Source: JBFGCA01 sp041567315
GTDB taxonomy: Bacteria > Acidobacteriota > Thermoanaerobaculia > Multivoradales > JAHEKO01
Direction of reading: 5' to 3'
Assembly (NCBI GenBank): GCA_041567315.1
Contig: JBFGCA010000024.1
Span: 1 to 46,059, forward strand
Length of the DNA stretch: 46,059 nt
Shown here: in pieces, positions 30,236 through 38,550 of the stretch
How positions within the stretch are numbered: the first letter of the stretch is position 1
Layout of the letters: every line of letters begins with the position of its first letter
Made by a program: the position numbers and the translations under genes
Notes under the pieces: generated by a model
Told to the model about the DNA's origin: nothing
The model's input: only the letters and a program-made list of their open reading frames with translations
Database searches by the model: none

Positions 30236-31879
30236 ATGAAAGGCCGGCCCCGTCGCATCACCGAAGTGGCCGGCGAGCTGGGGATCGACTCGCGGCACCT
30301 GGTCCCCTACGGCGACGACAAGGCCAAGGTGCGGCTGGAGGCCCGCCAGTCGGGCCGGCCGCGCGGCCGGCTGGTGCTGGTCTCGGCGATCACCCCGACC
30401 AGCGCCGGCGAGGGCAAGACCACCACCTCGATCGGGCTCGCCCAGGGGCTGGCGCGGCGCGGCCGCAAGGTCTGCCTGGCGCTGCGCGAGCCGTCGCTGG
30501 GGCCCACCTTCGGGTTGAAGGGCGGCGCCACCGGCGGCGGCCGTTCGGTGGTGGTGCCGACCGCCGACATCAACCTCCACTTCACCGGCGATTTCCACGC
30601 CATCACCGCGGCCAACAACCTGCTGGCGGCGATCGTCGACAATCACGTCTACCACGGCAACCCACTGGAGATCGACGCCCGCCGGGTGCTGTGGCGCCGG
30701 GTGGTGGACCTCAACGACCGGGCGCTGCGCCACGTGGTCATCGGGCTGGGCGGCAAGCTCCAGGGGGTGCCGCGCGAGACCGGCTTTGACATCACCGCCG
30801 CCTCCGAGGTGATGGCGGCGTTGTGTCTGGCCGAGGACGCCGACGACCTGCGGGCCCGGCTGGCGCGGCTGCTGGTGGCGATGACCTACAAGGGCGAGCC
30901 GGTGACGGCGCGCGATCTACAAGCCGTCGGGGCGATGATGGTGCTGCTCAAGGACGCCCTGCTGCCCAACCTGGTCCAGACCTGCGAAGGCGTGCCGGCC
31001 TTCATCCACGGCGGCCCGTTCGCCAACATCGCGCACGGCTGCAACTCGGTGATCGCCACCAAGATGGCGCTCGCCTACGCCGACTGGGTGATCACCGAGG
31101 CCGGGTTCGGCTTCGACCTCGGGGCCGAGAAGTTCTTCGACATCAAGTGCGTGTCGGCCGGGCTGGACACCGCGGCGGTGGTGCTGGTGGCCACGGTGCG
31201 CGCCCTCAAACGCCACGGCGGCGTCGCCCGCGGCGACCTCGAGCGGCCGGACCCGGAGGCGGTCGGGCGCGGGCTCGGCAATCTGCGCAAGCACGTCGAG
31301 AACATCCGCGCCTTCGGCGAGACGCCGGTGGTGGCGCTCAACCGCTTCGCCACCGACGCCGACGACGAGATCGACTGCGTGCGCCGCGCCTGCGCCGAGC
31401 TCGGGGCGCCGTTCGCCGTCGCCGACGTCTTCGCCCGCGGCGGCGAGGGTGGCGAGGAGCTGGCGGCGGTTCTGGTCGAGCACGCCGAGAGGTCCGCGAG
31501 CCCCTTCCGGCCGCTCTACGACTGGGCCCAGCCGATCCCCGAAAAGCTGACCAGGATCGCCCGCACCATGTACGGGGCGGCCAACGTGGGCTACACCAAG
31601 CCGGCCGAGCGGTTGCTGGCGCGGATCGAGGAGCTGGGCTTCGCCGGGCTGCCGCTGTGCGTGGCCAAGACCCCCACCTCGCTGACCGACGATCCCGGCC
31701 GCGCCGGTCGGCCCGAGGGGTTCGAGATCACCGTCCGCGACTTCATCGTCTCGGCCGGGGCCGGCTTCGTGGTGCCGCTCCTCGGAGACATCATGCGGAT
31801 GCCCGGCCTGCCGGCTTCGCCGCAGGCGGCGCGCATGGATCTGGTCGACGGCGAGGTGGTCGGGCTGCTCGGCGCCTAG
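30236..31879 (+). CDS. fhs: Formate--tetrahydrofolate ligase
   Basis: 547 aa, near the usual 555. It makes 10-formyltetrahydrofolate from formate, ATP and tetrahydrofolate in one-carbon metabolism. ITPTSAGEGKTTTSIGLAQG is the P-loop with the family Thr run; LREPSLGPTFGLKGGATGGG, INLHFTGDFHAITAANNLL and FGFDLGAEKFFDIKC are diagnostic. ATG 30236 starts the family homology directly; an upstream extension overlaps the preceding hairpin. Its stop codon is in a 16-bp perfect palindrome. No other Wood-Ljungdahl genes are in the window, so a purine/C1-salvage or formate-assimilation role is as likely as acetogenesis. Confidence 0.97.
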   Translation: MKGRPRRITEVAGELGIDSRHLVPYGDDKAKVRLEARQSGRPRGRLVLVSAITPTSAGEGKTTTSIGLAQGLARRGRKVCLALREPSLGPTFGLKGGATGGGRSVVVPTADINLHFTGDFHAITAANNLLAAIVDNHVYHGNPLEIDARRVLWRRVVDLNDRALRHVVIGLGGKLQGVPRETGFDITAASEVMAALCLAEDADDLRARLARLLVAMTYKGEPVTARDLQAVGAMMVLLKDALLPNLVQTCEGVPAFIHGGPFANIAHGCNSVIATKMALAYADWVITEAGFGFDLGAEKFFDIKCVSAGLDTAAVVLVATVRALKRHGGVARGDLERPDPEAVGRGLGNLRKHVENIRAFGETPVVALNRFATDADDEIDCVRRACAELGAPFAVADVFARGGEGGEELAAVLVEHAERSASPFRPLYDWAQPIPEKLTRIARTMYGAANVGYTKPAERLLARIEELGFAGLPLCVAKTPTSLTDDPGRAGRPEGFEITVRDFIVSAGAGFVVPLLGDIMRMPGLPASPQAARMDLVDGEVVGLLGA

Positions 31880-31885
31880 GCGCCG
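31870..31885. other. Perfect 16-bp palindrome across the fhs stop codon
   Basis: CGGCGCCTAGGCGCCG is a perfect palindrome containing the TAG stop (31877-31879). It could fold as a 6-bp hairpin with a CTAG loop and may help end the convergent fhs and cytochrome transcripts (stops 25 bases apart). No T-tract. Confidence 0.35.
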
Positions 31886-31903
31886 GAGCGTCCGCCCGCC
31901 CGC

Positions 31904-32395
31904 CTACTGCTGCGCCGGCTGTGCGGCGGGCACCTGGATCGAGCGCAGGTAGAGCAGGACCTCGTCGATCTTGCGCTTGGCCCGCGACTCGGGCTCTTCG
32001 TCGTCCTCGGTGAGCCCCAGACCCGAGGTCTGGAAGACGTCGCCCCACACCGGCATCTCGCGGCGCCCGTGACCGCGCACGTCGCGGCGGCCGTCGATCG
32101 CCTCCCTGAGCCTGTCGGTGGGGAACCGGCCGCCGTTGTTCTCCTGCAGCCGGGTGAGATCGGCGGGTTTCACGGTCAGCAGCTCGGCCAGGGAGCCGTC
32201 GCCCTCGGCCTTGGCGCCGTGGCAGTTGATGCAGTAGACGCGGTAGGTCACCCGCCCCTTGGCCCGCGCGAAGGCCTCGTCCTCGTCCGCGGAGGCGCTG
32301 CCCGCGCCGAGCGCGGCGACCAGCCCGAGACCGAGCGCGGCGGCGAGCAGTCCCCACCTGCGGAGCCGGGAGCGTTCGCTGGCGTCGTGCGACAT
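31904..32395 (-). CDS. Periplasmic monoheme cytochrome c
   Basis: 163 aa. A signal peptide or anchor (residues about 15-35, cleavage after ASA) precedes a class I-like cytochrome with one CINCH heme site and a probable axial Met in REMPVWGDVF. An acidic stretch (LTEDDEEPESR) precedes the last helix (KIDEVLLYLRSIQ). It would carry electrons in the periplasm. ATG 32395 is chosen for its AGGAGG site 7 bases upstream; other ATGs upstream lack one. It is divergent from the molybdenum hydroxylase operon, for which it could be an electron acceptor (inference). Confidence 0.9.
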   Translation of the reverse strand: MSHDASERSRLRRWGLLAAALGLGLVAALGAGSASADEDEAFARAKGRVTYRVYCINCHGAKAEGDGSLAELLTVKPADLTRLQENNGGRFPTDRLREAIDGRRDVRGHGRREMPVWGDVFQTSGLGLTEDDEEPESRAKRKIDEVLLYLRSIQVPAAQPAQQ

Positions 32396-32435
32396 GGTAG
32401 GCACCTCCTCGACGGAGATCGGTCCCGTCTTCGGC

Positions 32436-32444
32436 ATTATGACA
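32436..32444 (-). promoter_or_regulatory. Extended -10 promoter of the cytochrome c gene
   Basis: On the minus strand TGTCATAAT is an extended -10 (TG-N-CATAAT). The predicted start near 32429 leaves a leader of about 34 bases with AGGAGG. In the same 245-base gap, TGTGGTAAAACT on the plus strand (about 32510-32521) may serve the rightward operon. Confidence 0.45.
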
Positions 32445-32640
32445 GCCGCCTCCGACGGCGCGCCACCCCCGCGGGTGGCGGTCGCCGCCCCCCCGTAGGC
32501 TGGCGGGTTTGTGGTAAAACTCGCCCAACGGACGGCCACGGCACTACCGGTGGAGGTCGTCGGCCGGCGGTCCGGCGTCGCCCCGGCGCTGCTCTGCTGG
32601 TGAAGGGATCCGGCGCCGCGACCTCGAGGGGGGCAGAAGG

Positions 32641-33108
<468 letters not shown>

Positions 33109-33109
33109 G

Positions 33110-35467
33110 ATGGCCGGCGTGCTGGGGACCTCGATCCGCCGCCGCGAAGACCCGGCGCTGATCACCGGCCGGGGCCGCTACACCGCCGATCTCGAGCGGC
33201 CGGGGATGGTGCACGCGGTCGTCGTGCGCAGCCCGCACGCCCACGCCCGGCTGCGTGGCGTCGACGTCACCGCCGCCGCAGCGGCGCCGGGAGTGCTGGC
33301 GGTCTACAGCGGCGCCGACGTCGTCGCCAGCGGAGTGGGCGGGGTGGTGCCCACCGCCTGGCTGCTGCCCGACCTCAAGACGCCGCCCCATCCGCTGCTG
33401 GCCACCGAGGTGGTGCGCCACGTCGGGGACGGGGTGGCGGTGGTGGTCGCCGAGAGCGTCTACGCGGCGCGCGACGCGGCCGAGCTGGTGGCCGTCGACT
33501 ACGAGCCGCTGCCGGCGGTCACCGACCCGCGGGCGGCGACCACCGAGGGCGCCCCCCAGCTCTACGCCGAGGCCCCCGGCAACGTCGCCTTCGACTGGCA
33601 GCTGGGGGACGCCGCCGCGGTCGAGGGGGCCTTCGCCGGCGCCGCCCGCACCGTCGAGCTCGAGCTGCGCAACAACCGGTTGATCCCGCACGCCATCGAG
33701 CCGCGGGCGGCGCTCGCCGAGTTCGACGAGCGGCGCGGCGCCCTGACCCTGTGGATGACCTCGCAGAACCCGCACGTCCACCGGCTGCTGCTGTCGCTGG
33801 CTTCGCTGGGGCTGCCCGAGCACAAGATCCGGGTCATCGCCCCCGAGGTGGGGGGCGGCTTCGGGAGCAAGATCCACCACTACCCGGACGAGGCGTTGAC
33901 CGCCTGGTGCGCGATGCAGCTCAAGCGGCCGGTCAAGTGGACCGCCACCCGTTCCGAGGCCAACCAGACCGACGCCCACGGGCGCGACCACCGCACCCGG
34001 GCGGCGCTGGCGCTCGACGGCGACGGCCGCATCCTGGGCCTCAGGGTGCGCACCCACGCCGCCATGGGGGCGTATCTGTCGACCTTCGCGCCGGCGGTGC
34101 CGACCTATCTGTACGGCACGCTGCTGTCGGGTCAGTACGACATCCCGGCGATCCACGTGCGGGTCACCGGCACCTTCACCAACACCGCGCCGGTGGACGC
34201 CTACCGCGGGGCGGGCCGGCCGGAAGCCACCTTCGTGGTCGAGCGGCTGATGGACCTGGCGGCCCGCGAGACCGGGCTCGACCCGGCCGAGCTGCGGCGG
34301 CGCAACTTCGTGCCGCCCGACGCCTTCCCCTACCAGACCCAGGTCGCCCTGCAGTACGACAGCGGCAACTACGAGCCGGCCCTCGACCGGGCGCTCGAGG
34401 CAGTGGGCTACGCCGAGCTGCGGGCCGAGCAGCGGCGCCGCCGCGAGCAGGGCGGCAAGCTGCTCGGCATCGGGCTGTCGAGCTACATCGAGGCCTGCGG
34501 TCTCGCCCCCTCGCAGGTGGTCGGCGCCCTCGGCGCCCAGGCCGGCCTGTGGGAGAGCGCCAAGGTGCGGGTCCATCCCACCGGCACGGTGACCGTCTAC
34601 ACCGGCTCCTCGGCCCATGGTCAGGGGCACGCCACCACCTTCGCCCAGATCGTCGCCGACAAGCTGGGGATCCCGGTCGAGAACGTCGAGGTGAGGCATG
34701 GCGACACCGACGAGGTGCCCTTCGGCATGGGCACCTACGGCAGCCGCAGCGCAGCGGTCGGCGGCAGCGCCATCGCGGTGAGCGTCGACAAGGTGATCGC
34801 CAAGGGCCGGCGGATCGCCGCCCACCTGCTGGAGGCGGCGGAGAACGACGTCGTCTTCGAGGAGGCCAAGTTCTTCGTCCGCGGCGCCCCGGCCCAGAGC
34901 AAGGCCTGGGGCGAGGTGGTGCTCCAGGCCTATCTGGCCCACAACCTGCCCGACGGGGTCGAGGCCGGACTCGAGGAGACCACCTTCTACAACCCCGCCA
35001 ACTTCACCTTCCCGTTCGGCACCCACGTGGCGGTGGTCGAGGTCGACCCGGAGACCGGCGAGGTGGCGATCGCGCGCTACCTCGCGGTCGACGACTGCGG
35101 CAACGTGATCAACCCGATGATCGTCGACGGGCAGCTTCACGGCGGGATCGCCCAGGGCCTCGGCCAGGCGCTGTGGGAGGAGGCGGTCTACGACGAGGGC
35201 GGGCAGCTGCTGACCGGCAGCCTGCTCGACTACGCGCTGCCGCGCGCCCACCAGCTGCCCTCCTTCGAGCTCGACCGCACCGTCACCCCCTGTCCCCACA
35301 ACCCGCTGGGAGTAAAGGGGGTGGGCGAGGCCGGCGCCATCGCCTCGCCGGCGGCGATGGTCAACGCGGTGGTCGACGCCCTGGCCCCGCACGGCGTCCG
35401 CCATCTGGACATGCCGCTGACCCCCGAGAAGGTGTGGCGGGCCATCCATTCCGGGGAGGACTCCTGA
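33110..35467 (+). CDS. Molybdenum hydroxylase large subunit, form II CODH-like
   Basis: 785 aa. Binds the molybdopterin-cytosine-dinucleotide cofactor and hydroxylates the substrate. The active-site loop is AYRGAGR (residues 364-370), the signature of form II enzymes; true CO dehydrogenases have AYXCSFR with the Cu-binding Cys. The catalytic Glu is in GVKGVGEAGA (Glu740). EVGGGFGSK, TGSSAHGQGH and DDCGNVINPM are cofactor-binding motifs. So aldehyde, purine or aromatic-heterocycle oxidation is more likely than CO oxidation. Gene order here is small-large-medium. The stop is one base before the start of the FAD subunit gene. Confidence 0.94.
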   Translation: MAGVLGTSIRRREDPALITGRGRYTADLERPGMVHAVVVRSPHAHARLRGVDVTAAAAAPGVLAVYSGADVVASGVGGVVPTAWLLPDLKTPPHPLLATEVVRHVGDGVAVVVAESVYAARDAAELVAVDYEPLPAVTDPRAATTEGAPQLYAEAPGNVAFDWQLGDAAAVEGAFAGAARTVELELRNNRLIPHAIEPRAALAEFDERRGALTLWMTSQNPHVHRLLLSLASLGLPEHKIRVIAPEVGGGFGSKIHHYPDEALTAWCAMQLKRPVKWTATRSEANQTDAHGRDHRTRAALALDGDGRILGLRVRTHAAMGAYLSTFAPAVPTYLYGTLLSGQYDIPAIHVRVTGTFTNTAPVDAYRGAGRPEATFVVERLMDLAARETGLDPAELRRRNFVPPDAFPYQTQVALQYDSGNYEPALDRALEAVGYAELRAEQRRRREQGGKLLGIGLSSYIEACGLAPSQVVGALGAQAGLWESAKVRVHPTGTVTVYTGSSAHGQGHATTFAQIVADKLGIPVENVEVRHGDTDEVPFGMGTYGSRSAAVGGSAIAVSVDKVIAKGRRIAAHLLEAAENDVVFEEAKFFVRGAPAQSKAWGEVVLQAYLAHNLPDGVEAGLEETTFYNPANFTFPFGTHVAVVEVDPETGEVAIARYLAVDDCGNVINPMIVDGQLHGGIAQGLGQALWEEAVYDEGGQLLTGSLLDYALPRAHQLPSFELDRTVTPCPHNPLGVKGVGEAGAIASPAAMVNAVVDALAPHGVRHLDMPLTPEKVWRAIHSGEDS

Positions 35468-35468
35468 G

Positions 35469-36329
35469 ATGTATCCGCCAGCCTTCGAGTACCACCGCGC
35501 CGCCAGCACCGCCGAGGCGCTCGACCTGCTGGCCCGGCACGCCGGTGCCAAGCTGCTGGCCGGCGGCCACAGCCTGATCCCGATGATGAAGCTGCGGCTG
35601 GCCCAGCCGGCGGTCGTGATCGACATCGGCCGGCTCGAGGAGCTGGCCGGGGTGTGCGCCGACGGCGACCTGCTGCGGGTCGGCGCGCTGACCACCCACG
35701 CCCGGCTGGCCGCCGACCCCACCCTGCGCGAGGCCTGCCCGCTGCTGGCCGAGGCGGCGGGCAAGATCGGCGACCCCCAGGTCCGCAACAAGGGCACGAT
35801 CGGCGGCAACATCGCCCACGCCGATCCGGCCTCCGACCTGCCCGCCGTCCTGGTGGCGCTGGGGGCGGCGGTCCGGCTGCAGGGCGCCGACGGCGAGCGG
35901 CGGGTGCCGGCCGACGAGTTCTTCCACGGTCTGCTGCAGAGCGACGTGCGCCCCGGCGAGCTGATCACCGAGATCGAGGTGCCGCGGCTGGCGGCGGGCA
36001 CGGGGAGCTGCTACCTCAAGGTCGAGCACCCGGCCTCGGGCTACGCGGTCTGCGGGGCGGCGGCGGTGGTCACCCTGGCCGGCGGCGAGTGCACCGCCGC
36101 GGCACTCGGCTTCAACGGGGTGACGGCGATGCCGCTCCTGGCGACCGCGGTGGCCGAAGCGCTGGTCGGCAGTGCGGCCGACGACGACGCTATCGACCGG
36201 GCGGTGACCGAACACCTCGAGGTCGGCGAGCCGCTCGGCGACCTCCACGCCTCCGGTCCCTACCGGGCGAATCTGGCCCGGGTCTACGGCCGCCGGGCGC
36301 TCAAGACCGCCCGCGATCGGGCGGGTTAG
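35469..36329 (+). CDS. Molybdenum hydroxylase FAD-binding subunit (CoxM-like)
   Basis: 286 aa. AGGHSLIPMMKLRL and TIGGNIAHADPASDLP are the two FAD-pyrophosphate-binding motifs of the vanillyl-alcohol-oxidase-type domain; the C-terminal CO_deh_flav_C domain follows. It passes electrons from the iron-sulfur subunit to an external acceptor. ATG 35469 begins one base after the large-subunit stop. Full length for the family. Confidence 0.95.
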   Translation: MYPPAFEYHRAASTAEALDLLARHAGAKLLAGGHSLIPMMKLRLAQPAVVIDIGRLEELAGVCADGDLLRVGALTTHARLAADPTLREACPLLAEAAGKIGDPQVRNKGTIGGNIAHADPASDLPAVLVALGAAVRLQGADGERRVPADEFFHGLLQSDVRPGELITEIEVPRLAAGTGSCYLKVEHPASGYAVCGAAAVVTLAGGECTAAALGFNGVTAMPLLATAVAEALVGSAADDDAIDRAVTEHLEVGEPLGDLHASGPYRANLARVYGRRALKTARDRAG

Positions 36330-36347
36330 CCGCCCGGGTCCGACCGC

Positions 36348-36809
36348 GTGCGCGACCTGCTGCCCGAGATCGAGCGCTGGCGGCGCGGCGGCCGCCGGGT
36401 GGCGCTGGCCACCGTGGTCAAGGCCTGGGGCTCGGCGCCGCGGCCGTTGGGCGCCAAGATGGCGGTCTCCTCGGCCGGCGACGTCGCCGGCTCGGTGAGC
36501 GGCGGCTGCGTCGAAGGCGCGGTGATCGAGGAGGCGCGTGAGGTCCTCGACTCGGGCGATCCCAGGCTGCTCCGCTTCGGGGTCACCGACGAGCGCGCCT
36601 GGGAGGTGGGCCTGAGCTGCGGCGGCGAGATCGAGGTGTTCGTCGAGCGGCTGCCGGAGACGGGGTCGGCCGTGGCCGACACCGGCGGGCCGGCCGCGAC
36701 CGAGCGCACTGCCGCAGGCTCAGCCGCGACCAGACCAGGCGCAACGAAGCCAGACGCGACGAGGTCTGACGCGACGAGGCTGGACGCGACGAGGGCCGAA
36801 GCCGGCTGA
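36348..36809 (+). CDS. XdhC/CoxI-family maturation protein, N-terminal domain only
   Basis: 153 aa. It contains the XdhC_CoxI domain (ATVVKAWGSAPRPLGAKM, GSVSGGCVEGAV, SCGGEIEVFVE), which binds molybdenum cofactor and helps insert the sulfurated form into hydroxylases. The Rossmann half normally fused behind it is encoded separately at 36836-37570. The last 35 or so residues are low-complexity and consist largely of five A-T-[RK]-x-x pentapeptides coded by a 15-base tandem repeat. GTG 36348 is the only suitable start. Cys in SGGC is conserved. Confidence 0.85.
   Translation: MRDLLPEIERWRRGGRRVALATVVKAWGSAPRPLGAKMAVSSAGDVAGSVSGGCVEGAVIEEAREVLDSGDPRLLRFGVTDERAWEVGLSCGGEIEVFVERLPETGSAVADTGGPAATERTAAGSAATRPGATKPDATRSDATRLDATRAEAG
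36726..36800 (+). repeat. Five 15-base tandem repeats at the end of the XdhC N-domain gene
   Basis: Five 15-base units (36726, 36741, 36756, 36771, 36786) encode A-T-[RK]-x-x; the last three share GCGACGAGG exactly. The repeats keep the reading frame and end three codons before the stop. Confidence 0.8.
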
Positions 36810-36835
36810 GCCGCGCGCCGTAGGGCCCGCCGAGC

Positions 36836-37570
36836 ATGCGCAGCGAGATCTACCGGCAGCTCAGGGCCCGTCTCGAGGCGGGCGAGCTGGCGGTGGTGGT
36901 CACCGTGGTGGGCGGGCCGGGAGCGGGTGGCCAGATGTTGCTGCGGCCCAGCGCCGAGCCGCTCGGCGGGCTGGGCAGTGCCGACCTGGACCGCGAGGGC
37001 GAGCGGCTCGGCCGCGAGGCGCTGGCCGACCTGGCCTCGCAACGGCATCTGGTCGAGGTGGGCGGCGCCGAGGTCGACCTCTTCGTCGAGGTCCACCCCC
37101 CGCCCCTGCGGCTGGTCCTGGTGGGGGCGGTCCACGTCGCGGTGCCGCTGGTCGAGATGGCCGGCCGCCTCGGCTTCCGCACCGTGGTCATCGACCCCCG
37201 CGCCGCCTTCGCCACCCGCGACCGCTTCCCGCACGCCGACGAGCTCCACTGCGAGTGGCCGCAGGAGGTGCTGCCGGGCCTGAAGCTCGACGAAGGCTCC
37301 TACCTGGCGGTGCTGAGCCACGACTTCAAGATCGACCTGCCCGCCCTGCGCGTGGCCCTGCCGTCCCCTGCCCGCTATCTGGGCGCCCTGGGCTCCAAGA
37401 AGACCCACGCCAAGCGGGTCGCCGCGCTCGAGGAGGAGGGCTTCAAGCCGGCCGAGATCGCCCGCATCCGCGCCCCCATCGGCATCGACCTCGGCGGCCG
37501 CCGGGCCGAGGAGATCGCCCTCTCCATCCTCGCCCAGGTGGTGGCCGCGACCCACGGCGTCCGGATTTGA
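36836..37570 (+). CDS. XdhC-family maturation protein with Rossmann domain
   Basis: 244 aa. The C-terminal XdhC_C Rossmann domain (residues about 95-235) has LRLVLVGAVHVAVPLVEMA, AVLSHDFKIDLPAL and YLGALGSKKTHAKR, with GIDLGGRRAEEIALSILAQ at the end. The first 90 residues look like a degenerate XdhC_CoxI half without the conserved Cys. It probably works with the preceding protein in cofactor sulfuration and insertion. ATG 36836. Its TGA overlaps an in-frame TTG that is the likely start of the next gene (TTGA). Confidence 0.88.
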   Translation: MRSEIYRQLRARLEAGELAVVVTVVGGPGAGGQMLLRPSAEPLGGLGSADLDREGERLGREALADLASQRHLVEVGGAEVDLFVEVHPPPLRLVLVGAVHVAVPLVEMAGRLGFRTVVIDPRAAFATRDRFPHADELHCEWPQEVLPGLKLDEGSYLAVLSHDFKIDLPALRVALPSPARYLGALGSKKTHAKRVAALEEEGFKPAEIARIRAPIGIDLGGRRAEEIALSILAQVVAATHGVRI

Positions 37571-38289
37571 GCCCTCCCGTTCCCGAAACGGGTGGCACCC
37601 CGTGCGAAACGGGTGGCACCTCTGACCAAGAGGGTGGCACCTCCCGCGAAAAGGGTGGCACCTCGGGCTGCACCTCGGGCTCGAGGGTCAGCGGGGTGCT
37701 GCTGGCGGCGGGGCCGTCGGAGCGTTTCGGGGGCGGCCGCCCGAAGCAGCTCGTGCCGTTTCTGGGGCGGCCGCTGGTGCGGCATGCCGCCCGTCAGGCG
37801 CTCGACTCTGGGCTGGCCGAGCTGATCGCGGTCGTGGGCTGGCGGGCCGGCGAAGTCAGCGCGGCGCTGGCTGGCCTCGAGCTGCGGATCGTTGACAGCC
37901 CTGACTTCCGCCGGGGACAGAGCGCCTCGGTGCGGGCCGGGCTGGCGGCGGTCGATCCCCGCGCACCAGCCGCGATCTTCCTACCTGCCGACCAGCCGTT
38001 CCTGACCGCCGCGGTGCTCGACCGCCTGCTCGACGCCTACCGCGCGACCGGCGGCCCCATCGTGGTCCCCACCCACCGCGGCCGCCGCGGCGCCCCGGTG
38101 CTCTTCGACCGTGCGCTCTTCGCCGAGCTGGCCACTATCACCGGGGACGCCGGAGGCCGCCAGCTTCTGCCGCGCCACACCGGCGAGATCGTGGAAGTGG
38201 AGCTGGATAACCCCCTGCCGCTCCACGACGTCGACGACGAGGCGTCCTACCGCCGCCTGCTCGCAGCCGCGGCGCGCGCCTCCCCGTAG
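37567..38289 (+). CDS. MobA/MocA-like molybdenum cofactor nucleotidyltransferase
   Basis: 240 aa if started at TTG 37567. It probably transfers a cytidylyl (MocA) or guanylyl (MobA) group to molybdopterin; cytosine is expected for this hydroxylase class. Motifs are VLLAAGPSERFGGGRPKQL (NTP-binding loop), FLPADQPFLT (metal Asp) and HRGRRGAPVLF. The next ordinary start, GTG 37696, would begin inside the first beta strand (LLAAG) and look truncated, and TTG 37567 overlaps the upstream stop (TTGA), so I prefer the longer form. That adds about 40 residues made mostly of heptapeptide repeats. It closes the hydroxylase operon. Confidence 0.8.
   Translation: MSPPVPETGGTPCETGGTSDQEGGTSREKGGTSGCTSGSRVSGVLLAAGPSERFGGGRPKQLVPFLGRPLVRHAARQALDSGLAELIAVVGWRAGEVSAALAGLELRIVDSPDFRRGQSASVRAGLAAVDPRAPAAIFLPADQPFLTAAVLDRLLDAYRATGGPIVVPTHRGRRGAPVLFDRALFAELATITGDAGGRQLLPRHTGEIVEVELDNPLPLHDVDDEASYRRLLAAAARASP
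37585..37668 (+). repeat. Four 21-base tandem repeats at the junction of two maturation genes
   Basis: Four 21-base units (37585, 37606, 37627, 37648) share GGGTGGCACC and encode the heptapeptide [EQ]-[TEK]-G-G-T-[PS]-x; a partial fifth follows. They preserve the frame of the nucleotidyltransferase gene. Confidence 0.85.
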
Positions 38290-38550
38290 GGCTGAGCCGG
38301 CCCGCCCTCGCAGCCGGCCCCGCGGGACGCGGACCGCTCCGGCGCGACGCTCCCGGGTCCGAGTGCCCGACCCTCCCCGCGACCACCGGGAGGACGAGCT
38401 CCACGACCTGACGTGGGCGCTTCAGCGAGGGCGCCCGATCCCGGCCGGCCGGACCCGCGAGCCGGCCTCTCCGGCACACTGGCTGCCCGTCTTACCCAGC
38501 TCTGCTTCTCACCCGGCTCTGGCCCCGCCGACTCGCCGCTCCCCGTGGCT

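Noticed and set aside
37585..37668. T-box riboswitch core, because GGGTGGCACC resembles the T-box consensus
   Set aside because: It recurs four times at 21-base spacing in a translated frame, without specifier stem, antiterminator partner or aminoacyl-tRNA synthetase gene.
38290..38550. Gene in the 261-base gap between the convergent MocA-like and OsmC genes
   Set aside because: Open frames exist but lack domain, ribosome-binding site and consistent coding bias; I see nothing definite in this gap.
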